64,000 bases of DNA from CAWCDJ01 sp963796485 (GTDB lineage Bacteria; Acidobacteriota; Terriglobia; Bryobacterales; Bryobacteraceae), in the NCBI GenBank assembly GCA_963796485.1, contig CAWCLV010000003.1, forward strand, positions 310,001 to 374,000, written 5' to 3'. Below are positions 45,961-55,108 of this stretch, in pieces. Under the pieces are notes generated by a model, which saw nothing but the letters and a program-made list of their open reading frames with translations, was not told the origin of the DNA and did not search any database. A program made the position numbers and the translations under genes. Within the stretch, counting starts at the first letter, position 1. Each line of letters begins with the position of its first letter.

Positions 45961-48900
45961 TCAACGCGCCGCCGTGAATTCGTACGCGCCGGATTTCAGG
46001 CTGTATACCGCCTTGCCATTCTCGTATTTGACGAGGCTCACGCCGTTCGCGTGGCTCGCGATTTTGCCGCCTTCCCTGACGGATTCCGGCGAAGCCGCCG
46101 GCAGGTAGAGCGTGGCCGTCGTGTTGGCGGGAACGGTCGCCCGGTAGAGGAGCGACTTTCCGTCCGTTTTCCACGCGCTGCTGATCCTGCCGTACATGGA
46201 ATCGTAGTAGCCCTCGGCCGAGGTTATGGTGCCGGTGGGATCGGGCTCCGGCTGCAAAATGAACTGCCGAAAGCCGGGCTCATCCCGCTCGATGCCGAGC
46301 GAATAAGCCATCATCCATTGCCCGACCGCGCCGAACGAGTAGTGGTTGAACGAGTTCATGCTGTTGTTGCCGCCGAACCCTTTCTCCACCGTGTAGCCAT
46401 TCAACCGCTCCCAGATCGAGGTCGCTCCCTGGTCGATGGCGTAAAGCCACGACGGGTATTGCTCGTTCTCCAGCAACCGGTAGGCCAGCTCGCTCAGGCC
46501 GTTGTCCGAGAGGGCCTTGCTGATCCAGGACGTGCCGATGAATCCGGTCATCAGCGAGTCCTTCGGGCGCATGGACCCGTCGTCGTCCTTGTTCTCCCGC
46601 GACACGGTCTCCTCTAGGTTCCTGGCCATTTGCGGAACGCTCGCGCTTTCGAACAAGTTCATACCCAGCCCGACCGCGTAAGAGGTTTGCGTATCGGCAA
46701 TGCGGAATTCCGGAGCCGCCGCCGGCGCCGCTCCACGACCCCCTCCGAACCCGCCGCGTCCGCCGCCCGTGGCAAGCGTCTTCTGGCCGGCGTTCACAAA
46801 AGTCTTATTGAAGAATGCCTTCCGCTGTTCGTAGAGCGTGCGATACTTCGCCGCATCGCCCGGCTTGTCCAGGATCTCCGCCACCTGCGCCATGATCCCC
46901 AGGTCGTAGGCATGATAGGCGGTCGCCAGGTAGGCCGACCCCAGCGCGTTGTTCTGCGGCCCCAGCCAGTCGCCCAACTGCGCGTCAGAACTGAGCCCCG
47001 TCTTCGGATCGAGGGTGGTCTCGAGATAGTCGATATAGGCGGCCATCGCGGGGTAATGCCGCTCCAGCAGGCCGGCATCGTCGTACTGCTGGTACGCTTC
47101 CCACGGCACTACGATTCCCGCGCTTCCCCAGAGGACGCCGCCGAAACCGCCCCCGACCGGCGCCACGTCGGTGAACCTTCCGTTGGCCCCCTGCACGTCG
47201 CGCATCGCATACATGTGGCGCGTCAGGAACTGGTCGGCATTCGAAACGTAAGTCGCGGTGCGGGAGAACACGTTGATGTCCCCAGACCACCCCATTCGCT
47301 CATTGCGTTGCGGGCAGTCCGTCGGGATCGTCAGGAAGTTGTCCACATTGGACCACACCAGGTTCGACCACAGCCGGTTCACCTTCTCGCTCGAGGTTTT
47401 ATAACTGGCCGTCAACTCCCGTACGGAGCTGATCACGACTGCCTGCACAGCCTCGAGCGGGAGCGGCTTGTCGATCCCCGTGATTTCGATGTACTGATAC
47501 CCGTGCGAAGTAAACCGGGGCTGGTATACCTGTCGTCCCGCTTTCATGGTGTAGACGTCCTGGCTCAATGCGGCGCGATAGTTCTCCGTCATGATCATGC
47601 CGACGTTCTTCCCCGATTTTTCGAGGTCGGGGTAGAGCATCTCCGAATAACGCAGCGTGAGTCTGCCGCCGGGCCGCCCACTCGCGATCGTGATTCTGGG
47701 GACGCCGACCGAATTCTGCCCCATGTTGTAGACGTAGACACCGGGACGCACTTCCTTCACGCTCTTCGCCGTGAGGGTGCGAAACACTCCCGCACTGTTG
47801 CCGATCTGCCCGACCAGCGCGAGTTTCTCGTAATTGAACGGCGTTCCCGGCGATCCCCCGCGGCCTGCCTCGACGCCCATGAACGCGGTGCCTTCGAGCG
47901 GCACCACCGCGGCATTCTTCCACTTGCTGTCGTTGTAAGCCGCCGTATTCCATCCTTCTACCGCGCGCTCTTTGGCGGCATCGTAGATTTCGCCGAAGTC
48001 CAGGCTGCCGTAGACCACCGGGCCGGTGCCGTAATACTTCCACGTACGGGGATTGGTGGTGACGATGTCCGATGTGCCGTCCTTGTACCTGATCACCAGC
48101 TTCGCCAGTAGCGACTGCCGGTCGCCAAAGTGGTTCCAAATGTTGCCGAAGCTCAGCAATCCGCTCCACCAACCCTCGCCCAGCATCGCGCCGATCGCAT
48201 TCTTGCCGGATTTGAGCATCCCGCCGACGTCGTACGTCTGGTACATCTGCGTGACGTTGTACTGGGTGAGCCCCGGATTATAGTAATCGTCTCCGATACG
48301 CTTGCCGTTCAGGAACAGTTCGTAAATGCCGCGCGCGGTGACGTAGAGGCGCGCGCTTTCCACGGCCTTCGAAGCCTGGAACGTGGTGCGCAGCATCGGG
48401 GTCGAGTTCCGGCTCGGATTCCGAACCAGAAAAATGCCTTTCTCCCCGCCCGCCAGGACGTAGCGGCCGCCGGTTACCGAGAACCCGCTCCCGGGCGCTG
48501 CATGGCCGGCATAGATCCCGCGATAGGAGCCGGCCAGGTCCTCATGAAACAGGATATTGTTCGGGACGCGGCTGTTGCGGACGGTCACATCGCGGAACGA
48601 GGCGGACTGGCCAGGCCCCACCGAAAACCCGATATCGCAAAGCATCCCCAACGGAATGTAGTTGCCGCCCGAGCCCACCGGATTGAGATTCACCGAGTTG
48701 GCTCCGCCGCCTCGTCCTCCGGGTCCGCCCCGGCCCGCGCCGGCGGTCGACGGTGTCGCGCCACTCGTAAAGGATGTATTCCCGTCGATTGAAATCGCGA
48801 TCTGTCCGAACGCGCTGCGGAACTCGACTGCGTGTTCCGCGTTCTTATTGGCGCTGTTGATCACCCCCGTCGAAATGTCGAAGGTGCGCAGCGGGCGGGA

Positions 48901-49608
48901 TGGGTCGTCGGTATCCTTGTACCCGGCACGGTACACGTGAAGCAACGCTTTGCCGTCCGGAGTGCCGTTGACGCCGGAGATATCGAGTTCGAGCTTGATG
49001 TAGCTCTGGTCTTTGGCGTTCTCCACCTGGTAGATATTCTTGTACTTGTCCATCAGCCGGGAATCGTTCGCGCCGTAGACAAAGCTCGCCCGGCTGCTGC
49101 CCGGTGCGATCGTCACCGCATACCGCACGTCGAAGATCGCCAGGTACGGCGAATAGAGCACCAGGTCTTCGCTGCCTCCCCCGATCCACTGCGCGCCGCC
49201 CCAGGCGCTCGACTCGGGAGCGGGATCCATCAGTCCGCTCTCGAACCAGGAACTCGCAGCCAGTTTCGCCCCGGCCTGATCCCAGACCGCGACCGTCCAG
49301 GAATACCGCGTGGCGGCTTCGAGCGGGCTCCCGGCGTAGCGGATCGCCAGCGAATGAGGGCTTTCCGTCCGCTTGGAATCCCATACCAGCGCGCCCTTGG
49401 GATCCTTCACTTCGATCTGATAAGCCGTCTGGGCATACCCGCGCTCCCCGGCCGTCGTGGCCATCTGCCAACTGAACCGCGGCACTGCGACGTCGATCCC
49501 CACCGGCGTCGTCCTATATTCCACTTGCAGGTTCCGAATCACGGCGGCGGCGTTCGCCTGCGCCAGGCTGCACAACACGATCGATACTGCGGTCAGAGTT
49601 CGCTTCAT
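45961..49608 (-). CDS. Secreted GH78 alpha-L-rhamnosidase
   Basis: 1215 residues, ATG 49608 with GAGGTAA upstream. Signal LTAVSIVLCSLAQANAA, then VRNLQVEYRTTPVGID-like rhamnosidase N-terminal domain, a concanavalin-like insert with a Gly/Arg-rich stretch (GAGRGGPGGRGGGA), a Bac_rhamnosid domain and an (alpha/alpha)6 catalytic domain with TDCPQRNERMGWSGDINVF, whose acidic residues are catalytic in GH78. The end has a beta-sandwich. It removes L-rhamnose from plant glycans or glycosides outside the inner membrane. The GH3 gene is next upstream. Confidence 0.92.
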   Translation of the reverse strand: MKRTLTAVSIVLCSLAQANAAAVIRNLQVEYRTTPVGIDVAVPRFSWQMATTAGERGYAQTAYQIEVKDPKGALVWDSKRTESPHSLAIRYAGSPLEAATRYSWTVAVWDQAGAKLAASSWFESGLMDPAPESSAWGGAQWIGGGSEDLVLYSPYLAIFDVRYAVTIAPGSSRASFVYGANDSRLMDKYKNIYQVENAKDQSYIKLELDISGVNGTPDGKALLHVYRAGYKDTDDPSRPLRTFDISTGVINSANKNAEHAVEFRSAFGQIAISIDGNTSFTSGATPSTAGAGRGGPGGRGGGANSVNLNPVGSGGNYIPLGMLCDIGFSVGPGQSASFRDVTVRNSRVPNNILFHEDLAGSYRGIYAGHAAPGSGFSVTGGRYVLAGGEKGIFLVRNPSRNSTPMLRTTFQASKAVESARLYVTARGIYELFLNGKRIGDDYYNPGLTQYNVTQMYQTYDVGGMLKSGKNAIGAMLGEGWWSGLLSFGNIWNHFGDRQSLLAKLVIRYKDGTSDIVTTNPRTWKYYGTGPVVYGSLDFGEIYDAAKERAVEGWNTAAYNDSKWKNAAVVPLEGTAFMGVEAGRGGSPGTPFNYEKLALVGQIGNSAGVFRTLTAKSVKEVRPGVYVYNMGQNSVGVPRITIASGRPGGRLTLRYSEMLYPDLEKSGKNVGMIMTENYRAALSQDVYTMKAGRQVYQPRFTSHGYQYIEITGIDKPLPLEAVQAVVISSVRELTASYKTSSEKVNRLWSNLVWSNVDNFLTIPTDCPQRNERMGWSGDINVFSRTATYVSNADQFLTRHMYAMRDVQGANGRFTDVAPVGGGFGGVLWGSAGIVVPWEAYQQYDDAGLLERHYPAMAAYIDYLETTLDPKTGLSSDAQLGDWLGPQNNALGSAYLATAYHAYDLGIMAQVAEILDKPGDAAKYRTLYEQRKAFFNKTFVNAGQKTLATGGGRGGFGGGRGAAPAAAPEFRIADTQTSYAVGLGMNLFESASVPQMARNLEETVSRENKDDDGSMRPKDSLMTGFIGTSWISKALSDNGLSELAYRLLENEQYPSWLYAIDQGATSIWERLNGYTVEKGFGGNNSMNSFNHYSFGAVGQWMMAYSLGIERDEPGFRQFILQPEPDPTGTITSAEGYYDSMYGRISSAWKTDGKSLLYRATVPANTTATLYLPAASPESVREGGKIASHANGVSLVKYENGKAVYSLKSGAYEFTAAR

Positions 49609-49639
49609 CACTGCGATTACCTCGCATGGCCTGGTACCA

Positions 49640-51652
49640 CTACCGGCCGTAACTCAGCCCAAAACCGAATTTGAACAGCGGATCTTCCATGTCGAACGGA
49701 ACATCGGCCGCCTGCGCCATCACCGAGGGCATGTCGCTCGGAAGGTCAAAGGGCAGTTTACCGGCGGGCCTGGCCTTTCCGAAGACGACATCCAGCAGCG
49801 CCGCATCGCTGGCTCCGAAAGCTCCGAAGACGCCCGCCACGCTGTCGATGAACTCGGTGAGGATGACCGGCTTATCCATGTTCACGACCACGATTGTGGG
49901 AGTGCCCGACGCCACCACGCTGCGGATGCCTTCCAGCACCTTCCAGTTCGCCGCATTGCCGTAGGCCAGCGTGATCCCATAGGTCGCGACAGGGGGCGGA
50001 GGCGCCGGAGTGGACCCGCGCCCGCCGCCGCCCGCGAATGCCCCGCCGTAGGGATATGTGGTTGCCGGGCTGGCCACCCGCAGAATGGCGATATCGGCCC
50101 CCTTGGGGTCGTCAACAACGGTCCCGAACTTCGCCGCCTCTTCGCGGGCGATGCCTTCCACGTAAATCTTCTTACCTGCCGCGGCCGGCAGCACGCGGTC
50201 GGCATTCTTCAGCAGGACCGTGGACCGCACCTGCGCGGAATACCCGGCGGCCAGGAACGGCTCGCTCGCCACTGTGGCCTTCGCCTTCTCCGGATCCACG
50301 TAGGGATCCTCGAAGAGGCCCATCAGGAAGGCGGGCCGGAGAATCCGCCGCGCCGCCATGTCCACAACGGCCATCGGGATCCCGCCATCCTTCACGCTGG
50401 ACAGGATGACGCTGGGGTCGTTGTCCCCGCCGATCTGGTCCACGCCCGCCAGCACGATCATCTTCTGCCGGTCTTTCTCCGAAAGTTTCTCGACGCCCCA
50501 GGGCATATTGCGCAGCCAGTCCGTCACCACCAGCCCCTGGAAGCCGAGTTTCTCCCGCAGCAGACCGTTGATCATGGCTTTCGAGAAGTTGATGCCCACC
50601 GTGTCCTTGCCCACGGGGATGAAGTAGCCGCCCATCATGCCGCCGGTGCCCGCGTCGAGCGCTGCGCGGAAGGGAATCAGGTGGTAGTCGAACTGGTTGC
50701 CCGGATAGATGGCCCACTTGCCGTAGTTATTGTGCCCGTCGTAGCCGTCTTTCACCGGACCGTCGCCCGGGAAGTGCTTGGTCACGGTCATGACGCTCTC
50801 GGGACCGAGTTGCCTGCCCTGAAAGCCTTCCACGAACGCCTTGATGAGAGTCGCGTTCAGGTTCGCATCCTCGCCGAACGTGCCGCTGATCCGGTTCCAG
50901 CGCGGTTCGGTGGTAGTGTCGGCCATCGGGCCGAGCAGGCACCGGATGCCCATCGCCCGCAATTCCGTCGCGGCGATCTTTGCGAACTGCCGCACCAGTT
51001 CCGGATCGCGCGCGGCAGCCAGCCCCAACTCGTCGGGCCACTGCGAAATGAGGGGCTTTCCTGATCCGCCGCGGCCCGGGCCGTTCCGCGGGTCGGTACT
51101 GAAGACGATCGGGATTCCTAATCGGCTGGCCTCGGCCATCTCCTGCAGCCCGTTGTGGAACTTCGCGGTGATATCGGGGGCCTCGCCCGCGTTCGGCCGG
51201 ACCAGGATGTAGCGGATGTTCCGCTCCGTGATCAACTGGCTGGGGTTGGCGCTGCCCATGGGCTCGACGTGGTTCTGGTTGGCGCGGCCCTGAAACGCCC
51301 GGTTTCCGTTTGCGGAGCGGCCGCCGCGGCCCGGACCGCCACGCCCGCCGGCCGCGGGCATACCGAGGACCTCGCCGTTTGGACCCGTGAAGCCGGCGAG
51401 AGAGGAGTGGATCATCAGGCCCGTCTTCTCTTCCACCGTCATTTGCGAAACGAGATCCGCAATGCGCTCGTCGACGGGTAGGCGCCAATCCTCATAGCGG
51501 TCTACTTTGCCGTTCTTGTTCAGGTCCCGGAACCGGAGTCCGTCCCTGGTGATTACCTGCGCCTTGCGGGCTTCGATCTTCGGCTGGCCGGCCGCCGGCA
51601 AAAGCAGGGTGGGCGCCATGCATGCCGTCGCGATCCAAGATTTCCAGGTCAT
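49640..51652 (-). CDS. Secreted GH3 glycoside hydrolase
   Basis: 670 residues with signal WIATACMAPTLLLPAAG. An EF-hand-like DLNKNGKVDRYEDW follows at about 42-55. The GH3 barrel has VTKHFPGDGP, GGYFIPVGKD and the nucleophile region GFQGLVVTDW, then a C-terminal domain with LLKNADRVLP. Gly/Arg-rich inserts (GGRGGPGRGGRS) occur. It likely acts as beta-glucosidase or xylosidase with the rhamnosidase. There are 31 bases between the two genes. Confidence 0.92.
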   Translation of the reverse strand: MTWKSWIATACMAPTLLLPAAGQPKIEARKAQVITRDGLRFRDLNKNGKVDRYEDWRLPVDERIADLVSQMTVEEKTGLMIHSSLAGFTGPNGEVLGMPAAGGRGGPGRGGRSANGNRAFQGRANQNHVEPMGSANPSQLITERNIRYILVRPNAGEAPDITAKFHNGLQEMAEASRLGIPIVFSTDPRNGPGRGGSGKPLISQWPDELGLAAARDPELVRQFAKIAATELRAMGIRCLLGPMADTTTEPRWNRISGTFGEDANLNATLIKAFVEGFQGRQLGPESVMTVTKHFPGDGPVKDGYDGHNNYGKWAIYPGNQFDYHLIPFRAALDAGTGGMMGGYFIPVGKDTVGINFSKAMINGLLREKLGFQGLVVTDWLRNMPWGVEKLSEKDRQKMIVLAGVDQIGGDNDPSVILSSVKDGGIPMAVVDMAARRILRPAFLMGLFEDPYVDPEKAKATVASEPFLAAGYSAQVRSTVLLKNADRVLPAAAGKKIYVEGIAREEAAKFGTVVDDPKGADIAILRVASPATTYPYGGAFAGGGGRGSTPAPPPPVATYGITLAYGNAANWKVLEGIRSVVASGTPTIVVVNMDKPVILTEFIDSVAGVFGAFGASDAALLDVVFGKARPAGKLPFDLPSDMPSVMAQAADVPFDMEDPLFKFGFGLSYGR

Positions 51653-51746
51653 GTGATCTTCAATCTTACACGCGCGTCGGCAAGTTCCCAATGGGAAATT
51701 CCGGGGCTATTTCGGAGAATCCCAGATGACGTGCCACGATCGAATT

Positions 51747-51956
51747 TCATTGGCGTTCAGGACGACCCGGTCCCGCGCATTTCTTCATGGCGCCGTGCAC
51801 GGCAGCCTCGAGCACGTAGGAGCCATCCGGCAAGAGCGAGAAGGCATAGGTGCCAATTTCGTCCGTGGTGGTTTCGCGGCGGGTGTCTCCCGTTACCGAG
51901 ATCAGCGCGATCCTGGTGTTCCGGACAGGTTCACCGGCTCTCGAAGTAACATCCGG
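51747..51956 (-). pseudogene. Fragment of a carboxypeptidase-regulatory-like domain
   Basis: A - strand stretch encodes PDVTSRAGEPVRNTRIALI, then TDEIGTYAFSLLPDGSYVLE, which match the first and last parts of a CarboxypepD_reg-like (Ig-fold) module. There is no start, signal peptide or rest of protein. It is probably the remnant of a larger TonB-receptor-type protein. Confidence 0.6.
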
Positions 51957-51961
51957 GAATT

Positions 51962-52165
51962 GCGGGCCATTGGTGGATCCGGCATGGCAGTTCCGACCGG
52001 GACACATCGCTTCCAATCGTCGTGAACCTGGCGACCAGCCTGGAGAACCGCAATAAGGACGTGAACGCGCAACTCTACTGGGATGCGGGCCATGGCGCGG
52101 ACGAGGATCCGGAAGATTTCATCGTCTGGATCGGCAGGACTACCGGGTTCGCGGCCCGGAATTAG
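51962..52165 (+). pseudogene. C-terminal fragment of a tannase/feruloyl-esterase-like hydrolase
   Basis: The + strand frame ends with TAG at 52163-52165 and reads HWWIRHGSSDRDTSLPIVVN, then LYWDAGHGADEDPEDFIVWI. This resembles the C-terminus of subtype-B tannases, with the catalytic His in GHG and the Asp in SDRD. A stop codon at 51947-51949 closes the frame upstream. Only about 65 residues remain. Confidence 0.7.
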
Positions 52166-52232
52166 CACCGCTGTCGCGCCTTCGCGCCGGGCACGAGTCC
52201 GTGGCCGTGAACCGTGTGTTATTGGCCCGCCG

Positions 52233-54842
52233 CTACGGCGCGCGGTAGGGCTGGTTCGCCGGCGCTGGTTTCAGCGGCGGAAACACCTGGCTGTGGCCGT
52301 TCAGAACCTGGTCTGCGGCCAGCGCGAGAAACATAAAGTTCGAAGAGCCGCCGCCAAGGACGTATTCCATCTGCTGCCAGAGGTACCCGAATTCCTTCAG
52401 TTCGGGAAAATCGGGGCGGATGAGGGCCGTGCCGCTCACCACGCCTCCCGGAATGTAAGTGGAATCCGCGCGGTTGAAGCCGTAGGCGATGGTCGCGGAA
52501 CGAGCTCCGACACCGGACGCGAACGACGCCGTGTTCGAACCGGGATGCACGCCCAGAATGAAGTTCAGCGCGTTGAGCATATAGTCGGCGGTGACTACAT
52601 CGGGGAAGGCCTGGTGCAGATAGAACTGCTGTACTCCGAACCGCTGGATGTCCCAGCCCGCGCCCCAGATGTAGGGCGTGTAGGGAACGCCGAATGGCGA
52701 GTCCGTGGACTGCTTCCGTTCCATGGCGGTGAAATCGCGGCGCACCGCTTCCCGCAGATCGCTGGTGAACGCGTCATCGTGAAGCGAAGCGGCGATGGGC
52801 GCAATCGCCCACGCAAGCCTGGCGGAAGCGGCTACAATTTTAGCCCGGCCATCGAGGATCTCCTTGCGATAGGCTTCCCCGCCGGTGGTCTTCCAGAGCT
52901 GTGCGGCGGCGGTCATGCGACCGTCGAAAGCTTTCGAGGGATCGGTCTCCGCGCGCCAAAGAGCTTCCGCGGTATCGACGCATTCGCGCGCCATCGCAGG
53001 GTTTTCGGCCTTAAGCACACGGCCCGCGGCAGCTAGCGCGGCAATCGCCTTGTACTCGCGCCCGGGGTTCTGTTCGGTGAAAACCCAGCGGTCGTCGGGC
53101 TTGCCGGATTCGGCGCCGGCGCGCTCTTCGGGCTTCATCGACGGATTGAAGCGGAGGTTGTCCGTCGCGTTGGCCGGGTCGCCGAGAAGAACGTACTGCT
53201 CGAGGGTCGCCTCCTGAATCCCGCGATATACGCGGCCCATCGAACGGTAGCCGCCCAGAATGCTGAGGATGCCGTGCTCGATTTGCTGCAGCGCGTCGGC
53301 TTTGCCATCGGGCACGTGGATCTGTGTGCGCAGGGTGGTCTCATCGACCGTGGTGTCGTCGTAGTCGAGGTGGAAATTCTCGTAGGCGCTGGCCAGGATC
53401 GAGACCTCGTCGGCTTGTGATTCGATGCGCAGATCGGCATCGCCCGCGTCGTGCCAGCCGCCGCGATCCAGCCCCGGAACGGTTTGGCCGGGCTGATACT
53501 TCGTCAGGGTGGAAGGCCCCTGCGAGTAGCCGTCGAACTGGTTGTGGCTGGTCGGCGACATCCGCGCATCGTCCAGATGGCAGGCGCCATGCCACACCAG
53601 GTACTGCTGTTCGACTCGCATGTGGCACATCTGCGCGGGCAGGAAATACTCCAGGACCGGCTGCCAGACGCCCCGCTGGTAAACATCCGGTGCGATCCGG
53701 AAAGGCTGGGAGACGCTACTTCCAAAGGCCACCTGGTACATCCCGGGCTGATCGACCTTCGAGAAGTCGAAGCGGGCGTACTTGTACCGGAGGAACTCCC
53801 CCCACGCAGCCGGAGACGCGGCAAGGACCTCGCGCACCCCGCCGGCGGGTTCGATCCGCAACAGGCGCGCCGGAACGGTGATTGCATCCTCGCGGTCCAG
53901 TTCGATGATGGCGACCTTTTTCTGCGCCGGGTGATAGCCGATCTGGCTCACGTGAACCACCGGCTGGTACTTCCACCCGGGAATTGCGTGCGGCGTAATC
54001 ACCCATTCGACGGCGCTTTTCGTGGCGCCGGCGGCAACCAGGGAGCGAACCACGAACCACCCGTTGTTCCGCTTGGAGCGGGCGTCCAGAAGTTCCAGGT
54101 TGCCGGTCTTCGATTCGACGATCATGCGCTGGCCGTCTGTTTCGGGAGCAATTGAAAGGCGGGCTCCGGCCGCCAGGGGCACCGGCTGCACTTCGCCGGC
54201 AGGGTCCCGGGTTTCCGGACCATTAGGCTGATGCGGGAAGATGCCGGCCGTGTTGCCCAGATGCCAGGTCTTGCCAAAAAGATCGTTCGGGAAGAGCTCG
54301 AAATTGAACCCCACCTTGCCGATGAACGCCGCGGGGATCGGCTTGTCGAGGTCCACGGTGACGCGGATGGAGTCTCCCTCGCCCCGTACCGTCACCTTGT
54401 ACGTGAAGTTGAGATCCGGGTAGTCGATCGGGTTGAAACCGACCCTGTTTTTCGTGGCGTCGGGGTAGGCCAGCGTCGTCGTAATCGTGTTCGATGCCGC
54501 ATCGACGCTGCGCGCGACCTGCGCCGGCATCGGCTGGAACTGCCCCGGGGCCGGTTCGAGGCGAATATCGCCGTTGGTGGCGACGCGCACGCCGTTTTGA
54601 ATAATCGAGACGCCGCCCTGGTGGCCATCCGGATAGATATCCTGGAAAGCCATGACGTTGATCCCGGGAGCCTCGAAATACTGCTTCTTGTTCAGTTTGA
54701 GGCCGGAGTTCTGGGCGCTCAGGGCCGGAATGAAAATGAGAGCGAGAAAGATATAGACGATGGCGTAGCGGCAGCGCGTTGCGCGACCCCGCCCCTCACC
54801 GAGGGGCAGCCAGGCGTATGAAGTACGATTCGGTTCGGACAT
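52233..54842 (-). CDS. Secreted GH9 glycoside hydrolase (endoglucanase type)
   Basis: 869 residues. Signal-anchor IVYIFLALIFIPALSAQ follows a long n-region. A beta-rich N-terminal half leads to a CelD-N-like Ig domain (VVHVSQIGYHPAQKKVAII), then the (alpha/alpha)6 catalytic domain with GGWHDAGDADLRIE (about 458-471, DAGD nucleophile/base) and, near the end, MEYVLGGGSSNFMF with the acidic proton donor. It likely cleaves beta-1,4-glucan. The repeat copy E lies upstream of its start. Confidence 0.88.
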   Translation of the reverse strand: MSEPNRTSYAWLPLGEGRGRATRCRYAIVYIFLALIFIPALSAQNSGLKLNKKQYFEAPGINVMAFQDIYPDGHQGGVSIIQNGVRVATNGDIRLEPAPGQFQPMPAQVARSVDAASNTITTTLAYPDATKNRVGFNPIDYPDLNFTYKVTVRGEGDSIRVTVDLDKPIPAAFIGKVGFNFELFPNDLFGKTWHLGNTAGIFPHQPNGPETRDPAGEVQPVPLAAGARLSIAPETDGQRMIVESKTGNLELLDARSKRNNGWFVVRSLVAAGATKSAVEWVITPHAIPGWKYQPVVHVSQIGYHPAQKKVAIIELDREDAITVPARLLRIEPAGGVREVLAASPAAWGEFLRYKYARFDFSKVDQPGMYQVAFGSSVSQPFRIAPDVYQRGVWQPVLEYFLPAQMCHMRVEQQYLVWHGACHLDDARMSPTSHNQFDGYSQGPSTLTKYQPGQTVPGLDRGGWHDAGDADLRIESQADEVSILASAYENFHLDYDDTTVDETTLRTQIHVPDGKADALQQIEHGILSILGGYRSMGRVYRGIQEATLEQYVLLGDPANATDNLRFNPSMKPEERAGAESGKPDDRWVFTEQNPGREYKAIAALAAAGRVLKAENPAMARECVDTAEALWRAETDPSKAFDGRMTAAAQLWKTTGGEAYRKEILDGRAKIVAASARLAWAIAPIAASLHDDAFTSDLREAVRRDFTAMERKQSTDSPFGVPYTPYIWGAGWDIQRFGVQQFYLHQAFPDVVTADYMLNALNFILGVHPGSNTASFASGVGARSATIAYGFNRADSTYIPGGVVSGTALIRPDFPELKEFGYLWQQMEYVLGGGSSNFMFLALAADQVLNGHSQVFPPLKPAPANQPYRAP

Positions 54843-54964
54843 TTCGATTTGAGACCTGATTGTCTGCGAACCGTAACTTTATCACTTGGCAGCCTGCGGC
54901 AAAACCGCTCCCCAGCGGTGTCCCCGGAATGGCATCGTTATTTCGCGATAAGCCGTAAAGTCGA

Positions 54965-55045
54965 AACCGGGCAGGCCAGGAGGCCTGCCCCACTTGCGGC
55001 GCGTCCACGCTGGTAAGTGGGGCAGGCCTCCTGGCCTGCCCGGTT
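54965..55045. repeat. Inverted repeat, copy E, perfect arms
   Basis: Arms 54965-54995 and 55015-55045 are perfectly complementary over 31 bases around a 19-base loop that carries a small GCGTCCACGC dyad. It lies between the Gfo/Idh gene (upstream) and the GH9 gene (downstream) of the - strand. A transcript would form a very stable hairpin. Confidence 0.92.
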
Positions 55046-55108
55046 GTCACTGAATCTACTGAGCCGCGTACGTTAGTAAGCGGTGTTTTTGATTTCTACG
55101 ACGGGCTC

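Noticed and set aside
54965..55045. Copy E as an ordinary Rho-independent terminator
   Set aside because: The hairpin is far longer than usual, lacks a following T-tract on either strand, and the same element occurs inside a gene and between divergent genes.
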